Counted from the stretch's first letter, positions 1 through 5,768 are shown. The stretch is DNA of 6,169 nucleotides from an uncultured Collinsella sp. (GCA_902478935.1 CABSMV010000107.1:1-6169); one strand, 5' to 3'. The notes: generated by a model not told the origin, from the letters alone. Made by a program: numbers and translations.

Positions 1-26
1 GGCCCGTGGGTTATACCCTAAGAGCA

Positions 27-49
27 AACCACCCTTTTTAAGGGTGGTT
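27..49. terminator. Candidate intrinsic terminator hairpin
   Basis: AACCACCCTT (27-36) pairs perfectly with AAGGGTGGTT (40-49) around a three-base loop, giving a 10-bp stem. Read on the minus strand, the end of the stem runs into TTTGCTCTT, a moderate U-rich tail. On the plus strand the tail (CTGATTCG) is poor. It could end the leftward topoisomerase transcript, which stops coding at 333, or act on a neighbour outside the window. The stem is directly visible; its role and direction are inferred. Confidence 0.45.
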
Positions 50-56
50 CTGATTC

Positions 57-88
57 GCTCGATAATATCTTCGAGCATGCCTGGCATG
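57..88. repeat. Two small adjacent inverted repeats
   Basis: GCTCGA (57-62) is inverted as TCGAGC (71-76) with an 8-bp AT-rich spacer. It abuts CATGCC-T-GGCATG (76-88), a perfect 13-bp odd-centred palindrome. Both are of a size typical of dimeric regulator sites, but no gene or promoter in the window can be assigned to them. They may belong to the control region of a gene left of the window. Either could be a chance occurrence. Confidence 0.3.
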
Positions 89-121
89 GCGGAGACATTT
101 GCTGCGGTCCATGGTGGCCCC

Positions 122-177
122 TTTGCAGGTTTTGCTAGTTTTTGCAACTTTTGCTAATTTTTGCAAGTTTTGCTAAC
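122..177. repeat. 19-bp tandem repeat with phased T-tracts
   Basis: Two full 19-bp units (130-148 and 149-167, differing at two positions) are followed by a ten-base partial unit (168-177) and preceded by a degenerate half unit (122-129). Each unit alternates TTTTGCTAR with TTTTTGCAAS, so T-tracts of 3 to 5 bases recur at 122-124, 130-133, 139-143, 149-152, 158-162 and 168-171, every 9 to 10 bp. Regularly spaced T/A-tracts are known to bend DNA. The TTGCAA/TTAGCAA elements could instead be repeated protein-binding sites. No open reading frame of note uses this stretch. Repeat structure is certain; function is not known. Confidence 0.7.
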
Positions 178-253
178 GGTTTAACATGTCTTGTGCCGCG
201 GGATTGCGGGAGTGAAAAACGGGAATTCCTATTATTCCGACTACGTTGCAGCG

Positions 254-296
254 AGCGGGGCCCGGAGCGCGATGTTGCTGCGCTTCGGGCCCCGCT
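254..296. terminator. Strong GC-rich hairpin downstream of the topoisomerase operon
   Basis: A 17-bp stem, with left arm 254-270 and right arm 280-296, encloses a 9-base loop. Positions 265/285 form G-U when read on plus and an A-C mismatch when read on minus. It begins 37 nt beyond the A-subunit stop, where a terminator is expected. No real U-tract follows on the minus strand (CGCTGCA), and only CTTTGT on the plus strand. It may be a terminator with a weak tail, a 3'-end stabilising structure, or a barrier between transcription units. Confidence 0.5.
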
Positions 297-332
297 GCTT
301 TGTAAAACCATGACGGTTTGGCTGCCGCTGTT

Positions 333-2573
333 TTAGTCAAACAAACTCGGCATGTCGTTTTCCTTCATGAGGGCACCGGCGGAGGGGAGGCTCTGTGCGG
401 TGAACTTCTCGGCCGAGACGCCGGCGCCAAGAATCTCCTCGGTCGTGCCGACGGTGGTGACCAAGCGACCCTTCTTGGCCGTAAAGGCTTGGACGCCCTG
501 CGTGTTGGTGGTCGTCTTGGTCTTGAGCAACGACGTGTTGAAGTTCATCAAACGATAGTCGCTCGAGACCAGTGCGATGTCGCGGTCTTCCTTGAGCACC
601 TGGGCATACAGCAGCTTGCTGCCACCGTAGATGGCGTTCTTGAGGCGCTTGCGGTTGGTCTTGGTGACGTATCCAGAAAGCGCGACGCGCACCACGCGGC
701 CGTTCTCAAAGACGAACAACACGTCGGCCTTGTAGTCCTCGGGGTCGATGACCCAGATGACACTCTCGTCGGGTTCCATCTCAAGATCGGTCGGCAGGTA
801 CGAGCCCAGCTGGGCCGACTTGGTGTCCTCAAACGCCGCAACCTTGCACTTGTACACCTGGCTCTTGTTGGTAAAGACCAGCAGCTCGTGGGTGTTGGAG
901 GACGGAAACTCGATAAAGGGTTTGTCGCCGTCCTTGTACTTGAGTGTGGTCGCCTTCTTGAGCACGCGGTCCGTCATCTTCTTAAGGTAGCCATCGCGCG
1001 AGAGCATGATGGTGACCGGGTACTCCTCGACCTCGGGCTCCAAGCTTACCTCAATAACCTCGTGGGGCTCAATCCTGCCCGTGCGGCGCGGCATCACGTA
1101 CTTCTTGTTGACCGCGGCCAGCTCGTCGCTGATGACCTTCTTGATGTTCTCCTCGCTGGAGAGGATCTCCTCAAGCTCGGCAATCTCGCCCTCAAGCTTG
1201 GCAATGTCCTTGGTGCGGTTGAGGATGTACTCCTCGTTGATGTTGCGGAGCTTAAGCTCGGCAACAAACTCGGCCTGGGTCTCGTCGATGTCGAAGCCAC
1301 GCATAAGGTTGGGCACGACCTCGGCCTCGAGCTTGGTGCCACGGATGATGGCGATCGCCTTGTCGATGTCGAGCAAGATCGCCTCGAGGCCGTGCAGCAG
1401 GTGCAGGCGCTCGGACTTTTTGCCCAGGTCAAAGTTAATGCGGCGACGCGTGGACTCAATACGCCACTTGACCCACTCGTGCAGGATCTGGCGCACGCCC
1501 ATAACGCGAGGGTAACCATCGACCAGCACGTTGAAGTTGCACGAGAACGAATCCTGCAGCGTGGTCGAGCGATAGAGCTTGGCCATGAGCTTGTCGGGGT
1601 CGACGCCGCGCTTAAGGTCGATGGCGATGCGCAGGCCCGAGAGGTCGGTTTCGTCGCGGATATCGGCGATCTCCTTGACCTTGCCCTCCTTGGAGAGCTT
1701 GACGATGCGCTCGATGATGACATCGGTCTTGGTGGTGTAGGGGATCTCGTAGACCTCGATGATGCGCTCTTCAGGAATCCAACGCCAGCGGGAGCGAATC
1801 TGGAAGCTGCCAAGGCCGGTCTCGATGATCTTTTCCATCTCCTCGCGGCGGTAGATAATCTCGCCGCCGGTCGAGAAGTCGGGCATGGGCATGTACTCGA
1901 GCAGATCGCAGTCGGGATCCTGCAGGTAGTGCATCGTGGCGGTACAGACCTCGTTGAGGTTGAAACCGCAGATGTCGGACGCCATGGCGACGCCGATGCC
2001 CTTGTTGGCCGAGACGAGGATATTGGGGAACGTGGTGGGCAGCAAACGCGGCTCCTTCATGGCACCGTCGTAGCTGTCGACGAAGTCGACCGGGTCCTTG
2101 TCGATGTCCTTGAAGATCTCGGCGCTGATGGGGGAGAGCTTGGCTTCGGTATAACGCGAGGCGGCGTAGCTCAGGTCGCCCGAATAGTACTTGCCAAAGT
2201 TGCCCTTCGACTCAACGAACGGTGCGAGCAACGCCTCGTTGCCGGTTGCCAGACGCACCATCGTCTCGTAGATCGCGGCATCACCGTGCGGGTTGAGCTT
2301 CATGGTCTGGCCCACGATGTTGGCGCTCTTCTGGCGCTCGCCCTTGAGCAGACCCATCTTGTACATGGTGTAGAGCAGCTTGCGGTGCGAGGGCTTAAAG
2401 CCGTCGATCTCGGGGAACGCACGCGAGACGTTGACGCTCATGGCGTAGGGCATGTAGTTGACCTCGAGCGTCTGCGTGATCGGCTGGTCGGTGACCTCGG
2501 AGTGCAGGCCGATGACGTTCTCGGCGTTAACCTGCTTTTTCTTTGGCTGGTTCTTCGTCTTCTTCTTTGCCAC
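333..2573 (-). CDS. parC: Type IIA topoisomerase A subunit, topoisomerase IV (ParC)-like
   Basis: DNA breakage-reunion subunit of an A2B2 type IIA topoisomerase, 746 aa, acting on the chromosome. A lysine-rich N-terminal tail (residues 2-13) precedes the winged-helix domain. The quinolone-pocket segment PHGDAAIYETMVRLA lies at 95-109 and the catalytic pair Arg140-Tyr141 in AASRYTEAKLSP. The segment EPRLLPTTFPN (174-184) with GIGVAM (192-197) is family-typical, as is the coiled coil of the C-gate arm (about 452-492) ending in RRTGRIE. A beta-pinwheel-like C-terminal domain covers about 505-715. No GyrA box of the QRRGGRG kind is visible, and the equivalent area (537-551) reads LKKATTLKYKDGDKP, favouring topoisomerase IV over gyrase. 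The start is GTG with GAGG about 7 nt upstream; an in-frame TAA seven codons upstream excludes a much longer form. It lies 45 nt after the B subunit, so it is probably co-transcribed. The symbol rests on family logic; the sequence is divergent from model ParC. Confidence 0.9.
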   Translation of the reverse strand: MAKKKTKNQPKKKQVNAENVIGLHSEVTDQPITQTLEVNYMPYAMSVNVSRAFPEIDGFKPSHRKLLYTMYKMGLLKGERQKSANIVGQTMKLNPHGDAAIYETMVRLATGNEALLAPFVESKGNFGKYYSGDLSYAASRYTEAKLSPISAEIFKDIDKDPVDFVDSYDGAMKEPRLLPTTFPNILVSANKGIGVAMASDICGFNLNEVCTATMHYLQDPDCDLLEYMPMPDFSTGGEIIYRREEMEKIIETGLGSFQIRSRWRWIPEERIIEVYEIPYTTKTDVIIERIVKLSKEGKVKEIADIRDETDLSGLRIAIDLKRGVDPDKLMAKLYRSTTLQDSFSCNFNVLVDGYPRVMGVRQILHEWVKWRIESTRRRINFDLGKKSERLHLLHGLEAILLDIDKAIAIIRGTKLEAEVVPNLMRGFDIDETQAEFVAELKLRNINEEYILNRTKDIAKLEGEIAELEEILSSEENIKKVISDELAAVNKKYVMPRRTGRIEPHEVIEVSLEPEVEEYPVTIMLSRDGYLKKMTDRVLKKATTLKYKDGDKPFIEFPSSNTHELLVFTNKSQVYKCKVAAFEDTKSAQLGSYLPTDLEMEPDESVIWVIDPEDYKADVLFVFENGRVVRVALSGYVTKTNRKRLKNAIYGGSKLLYAQVLKEDRDIALVSSDYRLMNFNTSLLKTKTTTNTQGVQAFTAKKGRLVTTVGTTEEILGAGVSAEKFTAQSLPSAGALMKENDMPSLFD

Positions 2574-2618
2574 GATATCCTCTTGAACTTCTTATAGGCC
2601 GTCGTTATCGATTTGCTG

Positions 2619-4616
2619 CTACTGCAGGTCCAGCTGGTCCAGGTATTCTTTGCCGTGCTCGGAGATATGGCGCTTGCGGCCTGCCTCGTCGTTGCCCAGC
2701 AACAGGTTGAACATGGTCTCCATCTTAGTGACGTCCTCGGGCTCCACCTTGATCAGGCGACGCGTCTCGGGGTTCATGGTGGTGAGCCACATCATGTCCG
2801 GATCGTTCTCACCAAGACCCTTGGAGCGGTTGATGGAACACTTCTGGTCGCCGATCTCCTTAAGGATGCCGTTCTTTTCGAGCTCGGTGTAGGCAAAGTA
2901 GGTCTTTTCTTTGCAGTTGATCTCGTAGAGCGGCGACTCGGCGATATACACGTAGCCCTCGTCGATAAGTGTGGGCACCAGGCGATAGAGCATGGTGAGC
3001 ACGAGCGTGCGGATGTGATACCCGTCGACGTCGGCATCCGTACAAATGATGACCTTGTTCCAGTTGAGGTTGTCCAGGTCAAAGGCGCCGAGGTTCTTGA
3101 TGCGCTTGTCCTTGATCTCCACACCGCAGCCCAGCACGCGCATAAGGTCCATGATGATGTCGGACTTAAAGATGCGCGGATAGTCCTCCTTCAGGCAGTT
3201 GAGGATTTTGCCTCGGACGGGCATGACGCCCTGGAACTCGGCATCGCGCGAGGTGCGAATGGCGCCTGCTGCCGAGTCGCCCTCTACGATATAGATCTCG
3301 CGACGGCTCTTGTCCTTGGAGCGGCAGTCGATGAACTTCTGCACTCGGTTGGCCATGTCGGTCTTCTGCTGCAGGTTGGTCTTGATGCTCTGGCGCGTTT
3401 TCTCGGCATTCTCGCGCGAGCGCTTGTTGATGAGCACCTGCTCCATGATCTTATTGGCGGCGTCCTTGTTCTCGATCAAGTAGGTCGAGAGGCGCTCCTT
3501 AAAGAATGCCGTCATGGCCTGCTGGATAAAGCGGTTATTGATGGCCTTCTTGGTCTGGTTTTCGTAGGACGTTTGGGTGGAGAAGCAGTTGGTCACCAGC
3601 ACTAGGCAGTCTTGGACGTCTTGCCACTTAATGCCGCTCTCGTTTTTGTTGTACTTGCCTTGTTGCTTAATGTAAGCATCGATGGCGCTGGTCAAAGCGC
3701 TGCGGGCGGCCTTTTCGGGCGAACCGCCGTTCTCGAGCCACGATGAGTTGTGGTAGTACTCCTGCATCATGAAGGTGCGCGAGAAGCACATGCAAGCAGT
3801 GATTTTTACGTTGTAGTCGGGCAGGTCCTCGCGATCGCGACCGCGACGGTCGGCCTCGATAAAGAAGGGCTCGGTAAGGTAGTCGGTACCGACCTTCTCG
3901 AGCACGTAGTCCTCGATGCCTTTGGGATAGCAAAAATCCTCTTCGGAAAACTCGCCATCGTCGCCCTCGATACGCAGGCGGAAGGTCACGTTAGCGTTGA
4001 CCACGGCCTGACGGCGCATGGTTTCGCGATACCAATCGTGGGGAATGCTAATCGAGGTAAAGACCTCAAGATCGGGGCGCCACTTGATGGTGGTGCCGGT
4101 GCGGTTCTCGTCGCTGGGCTCAATCTCGAGTGCCTTCTTTTTGGCACCGACGACCTTGCCTTTTTTAAAGTGCAGGGAGTACTTGTTGCCGTCGCGCCAA
4201 ACCGTGACGTCCATGTACTCGGAGGCGTACTGAGTCGCACAGGAGCCCAGGCCGTTGGTGCCGAGCGAGAAATCGTAGTCGCCGCCCTGGTTGTTGTTAT
4301 ACTTGCCGCCGGCGTAGAGTTCGCAAAAGACGAGCTCCCAGTTAAAGCGCTTCTCGGAAGGGTTCCAGTCGAGCGGGCAGCCACGGCCATTGTCCTCTAC
4401 CTGAATGGAGCCATCGCGAAAGGCGGTAAGGGTGATGAGCTTGCCGTAGCCCTGGCGCGCCTCGTCAACGGCGTTGGACAGGATCTCGAAGGCGGCATGC
4501 GCACAGCCGTCGAGTCCATCCGAGCCAAAGATGACGGCGGGGCGCAGGCGTACGCGCTCCTCGTCCTTGAGCTGGCGGATACTGTCGTTACCATAGTTTG
4601 CGGTGTTTTTTGCCAT
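2619..4616 (-). CDS. parE: Type IIA topoisomerase B subunit, topoisomerase IV (ParE)-like
   Basis: ATPase subunit, 665 aa, close to the usual length of short GyrB/ParE proteins. The GHKL ATP-binding part shows EILSNAVDEA (Glu44 as probable general base, Asn48 for Mg), DNGRG (75-79), AGGK (102-105) and the ATP-lid segment GTNGLG (119-124). The transducer has the QTK loop at 354-356. The TOPRIM part has EGDSAAG (445-451; Glu445), RGKILN (468-473), TDADVDGYHIRTL (526-538, the metal-binding acidic cluster) and SKGLGEN (598-604). The C-terminal tail matches the family pattern MNPETRRLIKV and ends YLDQLDLQ. Several motif positions are unusual: AAG replaces the common AGG, and NGLGSCATQY replaces the common HGVGASVVNAL. 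The ATG is preceded by GAGAGAG and, further up, AAGGGAG. It is the first gene of the leftward operon; the divergent region upstream carries a candidate SOS box and palindromes. Confidence 0.92.
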   Translation of the reverse strand: MAKNTANYGNDSIRQLKDEERVRLRPAVIFGSDGLDGCAHAAFEILSNAVDEARQGYGKLITLTAFRDGSIQVEDNGRGCPLDWNPSEKRFNWELVFCELYAGGKYNNNQGGDYDFSLGTNGLGSCATQYASEYMDVTVWRDGNKYSLHFKKGKVVGAKKKALEIEPSDENRTGTTIKWRPDLEVFTSISIPHDWYRETMRRQAVVNANVTFRLRIEGDDGEFSEEDFCYPKGIEDYVLEKVGTDYLTEPFFIEADRRGRDREDLPDYNVKITACMCFSRTFMMQEYYHNSSWLENGGSPEKAARSALTSAIDAYIKQQGKYNKNESGIKWQDVQDCLVLVTNCFSTQTSYENQTKKAINNRFIQQAMTAFFKERLSTYLIENKDAANKIMEQVLINKRSRENAEKTRQSIKTNLQQKTDMANRVQKFIDCRSKDKSRREIYIVEGDSAAGAIRTSRDAEFQGVMPVRGKILNCLKEDYPRIFKSDIIMDLMRVLGCGVEIKDKRIKNLGAFDLDNLNWNKVIICTDADVDGYHIRTLVLTMLYRLVPTLIDEGYVYIAESPLYEINCKEKTYFAYTELEKNGILKEIGDQKCSINRSKGLGENDPDMMWLTTMNPETRRLIKVEPEDVTKMETMFNLLLGNDEAGRKRHISEHGKEYLDQLDLQ

Positions 4617-4646
4617 ACTCGCTCTCTCGGTGCTCCCTTGCTGCGT

Positions 4647-4715
4647 TTAAGTCATATAGATAGTCAAGGTAGCATAGCCCAGCCCACAGACGATTCCAAC
4701 CAACACGAAATCCAT
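4647..4715 (-). CDS. Possible 22-aa hydrophobic membrane peptide
   Basis: An ATG at 4715-4713 opens a 22-codon frame beginning MDFVLVGIVCGLG and ending in TIYMT then TAA, 30 nt before the B-subunit ATG. Almost the whole peptide (about residues 3-20) could form one membrane helix. It is reported because such composition is unusual for a random frame and because the SOS-box-like site touches its start codon. Against it: no recognisable Shine-Dalgarno precedes the ATG, and a weak promoter for the topoisomerase operon (4671-4699) would lie inside it. An in-frame TAA shortly upstream means it cannot be longer. It may be spurious. Confidence 0.25.
   Translation of the reverse strand: MDFVLVGIVCGLGYATLTIYMT
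4671..4699 (-). promoter_or_regulatory. Candidate sigma-70 promoter for the topoisomerase operon
   Basis: On the minus strand TTGGAA (4699-4694) and TATGCT (4676-4671) are separated by exactly 17 bp. Each matches four of six consensus bases. Transcription would start near 4664, giving a leader of roughly 48 nt before the B-subunit ATG. The match is only moderate, and the start could instead lie further upstream with the hairpins at 4711-4785 in the leader RNA. Confidence 0.35.
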
Positions 4716-4741
4716 CGAACAATCGTTCGGAGTTCGATGGA
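4711..4741. repeat. Inverted repeat with 10-bp arms
   Basis: TCCATCGAAC (4711-4720) is perfectly inverted as GTTCGATGGA (4732-4741) with an 11-bp centre. The left arm is shared with a second, tighter dyad, CGAAC-N4-GTTCG (4716-4729), so the stretch has two mutually exclusive pairings. It may be a compound operator or, if transcribed, an RNA hairpin in the topoisomerase leader. Confidence 0.6.
4715..4730. promoter_or_regulatory. Candidate LexA (SOS) box
   Basis: The site reads TCGAAC-AATC-GTTCGG. It contains the perfect dyad CGAAC-N4-GTTCG typical of the Bacillus-type LexA/DinR box and matches 11 of 12 fixed positions of the actinobacterial form TCGAAC-N4-GTTCGA. It lies about 100 bp upstream of the B-subunit ATG, roughly 16 bp upstream of the candidate -35 box, and touches the start of the small hydrophobic reading frame. 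Sequence match is direct; LexA control is inference. Confidence 0.5.
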
Positions 4742-4748
4742 GATTCGT

Positions 4749-4785
4749 TTACTCGGACAAAACCGAGTCGGTTCTGTCCGAGTAA
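4749..4785. repeat. 37-bp near-perfect palindrome
   Basis: TTACTCGGACA (4749-4759) is inverted as TGTCCGAGTAA (4775-4785). The centre is itself a perfect palindrome, ACCGA-G-TCGGT (4762-4772). Overall the two 18-bp arms about base 4767 differ at a single pair (4760/4774). CTCGG/CCGAG half-sites recur at 4752, 4763 and 4778. It lies midway between the divergent genes and has no U-tract in either direction, so an operator or cruciform is more likely than a terminator. Confidence 0.7.
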
Positions 4786-4846
4786 GTTTGAATAGTGAAC
4801 CGAAGTTGTAATGTCCGCATGGCGATGACGAATATGGTTTTCATAA

Positions 4847-4915
4847 TGACAGATATAGTTGACATTGTCTGATATATGCAATATATTTCTGTCATGTTGC
4901 AACGGATATCTGTCC
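4847..4915 (+). promoter_or_regulatory. Probable autoregulatory operator half-sites around the XRE promoter
   Basis: GACAGATAT (4848-4856) is exactly inverted as ATATCTGTC (4906-4914). A related inverted copy, TATATTTCTGTCAT (about 4883-4896), and the small palindrome GACATTGTC (4861-4869) lie between them. These elements flank and overlap the -35 and -10 boxes of the XRE gene, as expected for an operator bound by the protein encoded just downstream. Binding by that protein is inferred. Confidence 0.45.
4859..4887 (+). promoter_or_regulatory. Sigma-70-type promoter of the XRE/membrane-protein unit
   Basis: A perfect TTGACA (4859-4864) is followed after 17 bp by TATATT (4882-4887), five of six consensus bases. 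A start near 4894 would give a 5' leader of about 42 nt. An in-frame ATG at 4876 lies between the two boxes and therefore upstream of the transcript, which fixes the downstream ATG at 4936 as the real start. Confidence 0.8.
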
Positions 4916-4935
4916 ATTACTACGAAAGGAACTCC

Positions 4936-5166
4936 ATGCCGGGCAAAAAGAACCTACGCATGAAGGCGGCGCGCGCGGCGGTTGGCCTTTCGCAAGCTGA
5001 CTTGGCCGAGGCCGTGGGCGTTACGCGCCAGACCATCGGCCTGATCGAGGCGGGCGGCTACAACCCCACGCTCAATTTGTGCGTGGCGATCTGCAAAGCG
5101 CTACGCGTTACGTTGAACGACTTGTTTTGGGAAGACGGGATCGACGTCGACCCTAACGCTCTTTAG
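4936..5166 (+). CDS. XRE/Cro-family helix-turn-helix regulator, 76 aa
   Basis: Small DNA-binding protein made almost wholly of one helix-turn-helix domain. QADLAEAVG (20-28) is the second helix, and TRQTIGLIEAG (30-40) the recognition helix. It is followed by the family-typical GYNPTLNLCVAICKAL and the ending DLFWEDG. This resembles the short YozG-like XRE proteins usually paired with a small membrane protein. The start is ATG at 4936, supported by GAAAGGA with 5 nt spacing; the earlier in-frame ATG at 4876 lies within the promoter. The stop codon overlaps the Shine-Dalgarno of the next gene, so translation is probably coupled. It is likely an autorepressor acting on the repeated half-sites in its promoter. 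Ligand or signal is unknown. Confidence 0.88.
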   Translation: MPGKKNLRMKAARAAVGLSQADLAEAVGVTRQTIGLIEAGGYNPTLNLCVAICKALRVTLNDLFWEDGIDVDPNAL

Positions 5167-5175
5167 GAGTTCGCT

Positions 5176-5760
5176 ATGAAATTTGAAGATTTAAAACTCG
5201 TGCAAAAGTGGCGTGAATATGCCGGCCCAAAGGATGAGCGCCTGGAGGCTGAGAGCGCGAAGATCTACAAGATTGGTTTCGTGCTGCTTTCGTTTGGCAT
5301 GTTGATGATATTTTTCTACCAGTTTATAGCTCGACAGGTTGCGTGGGTTCACAGCGACGCCAGTGAAATGCCGCATGGCTTTGCAACGCCGTTCGAGGCA
5401 GCCATGTATTTGTGGCTCGTTCTCGTGATGTTGATTTGCGCAGGACTGCAAACGCGGAAGGGCTATGTCGATACCAATCGTTTTGGGCAAACCGAGCATC
5501 TTCCTGTTGGATATTTCCTGCTTCTCAGCGGTCTTAGCGGCGCCGCGTTCGCGCTTGTTATTGCCGCAATGCGCTGTATCGCTGAGGCGCAGATCGTACC
5601 GCTCGAAAGCGTCTTTTGGTTGGCGAACCTGGCCACGGGCGTGTTCTGCGGTGCGACGATTTTCGCGGCCACGTTTGCTGGCCTGTGCGCAACGTTTTTC
5701 ACGGCGAAAAGACGCCGTGCCAAGCTCGAGGCAGAACTCGGCTCCTCTGACGACATCTAA
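5176..5760 (+). CDS. Four-helix integral membrane protein of unknown function, 194 aa
   Basis: Four hydrophobic segments lie at about 32-51, 73-92, 110-133 and 147-175. Positive residues in the N-terminus, the middle loop (QTRKG) and the tail (KRRRAK) predict both ends in the cytoplasm. There is no signal peptide or catalytic motif. The N-terminal pattern DERLEAESAKIYKIGF recalls small membrane proteins encoded next to XRE regulators (DUF6773/DUF3169-like); that family link is from memory and tentative. ATG at 5176 follows AGGAG (5165-5169) with 6 nt spacing, and this Shine-Dalgarno overlaps the upstream stop. The two genes form one transcription unit closed by the hairpin at 5769. It may sense or be protected by the partner regulator, but no activity can be assigned. 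Confidence 0.82.
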   Translation: MKFEDLKLVQKWREYAGPKDERLEAESAKIYKIGFVLLSFGMLMIFFYQFIARQVAWVHSDASEMPHGFATPFEAAMYLWLVLVMLICAGLQTRKGYVDTNRFGQTEHLPVGYFLLLSGLSGAAFALVIAAMRCIAEAQIVPLESVFWLANLATGVFCGATIFAATFAGLCATFFTAKRRRAKLEAELGSSDDI

Positions 5761-5768
5761 TTCGCAAC

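Noticed and set aside
305..319. Small inverted repeat AAACC-N5-GGTTT just after the A-subunit stop
   Set aside because: A five-bp AT-rich stem without a U-tract is too weak to call a terminator.
1..332. tRNA, small RNA or CRISPR in the left intergenic region
   Set aside because: No T-loop/cloverleaf pattern was found, and the 19-bp units are contiguous with no spacers, so a CRISPR array is excluded.
142..336. Plus-strand open frame of 64 codons in the left intergenic region
   Set aside because: It runs through the T-tract repeat and the GC hairpin and overlaps the A-subunit stop; no Shine-Dalgarno or plausible fold.
318..2597. Plus-strand open frame of 759 codons lying opposite the whole A-subunit gene
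   Set aside because: It mirrors the GC-biased third positions of the minus-strand gene, shows no family motifs, has low-complexity Leu/Val/Asp/Gly/Arg composition and lacks a promoter or Shine-Dalgarno. The minus frame has clear catalytic motifs.
2613..3605. Plus-strand open frame of 330 codons opposite the B-subunit gene
   Set aside because: Same antisense effect of codon bias; no recognisable domain.
3750..4811. Plus-strand open frame of 353 codons opposite the 5' half of the B-subunit gene and into the intergenic region
   Set aside because: Antisense shadow; its 3' end runs through palindromes and it has no family features.
4588..4917. Minus-strand open frame of 109 codons across the divergent intergenic region
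   Set aside because: It crosses the palindromes and the XRE promoter, has no Shine-Dalgarno and overlaps the start of parE out of frame.
4876..4935. Upstream in-frame ATG extending the XRE protein by 20 residues
   Set aside because: The ATG lies between the -35 and -10 boxes and upstream of the predicted transcript start, and the 4936 ATG has a good Shine-Dalgarno.
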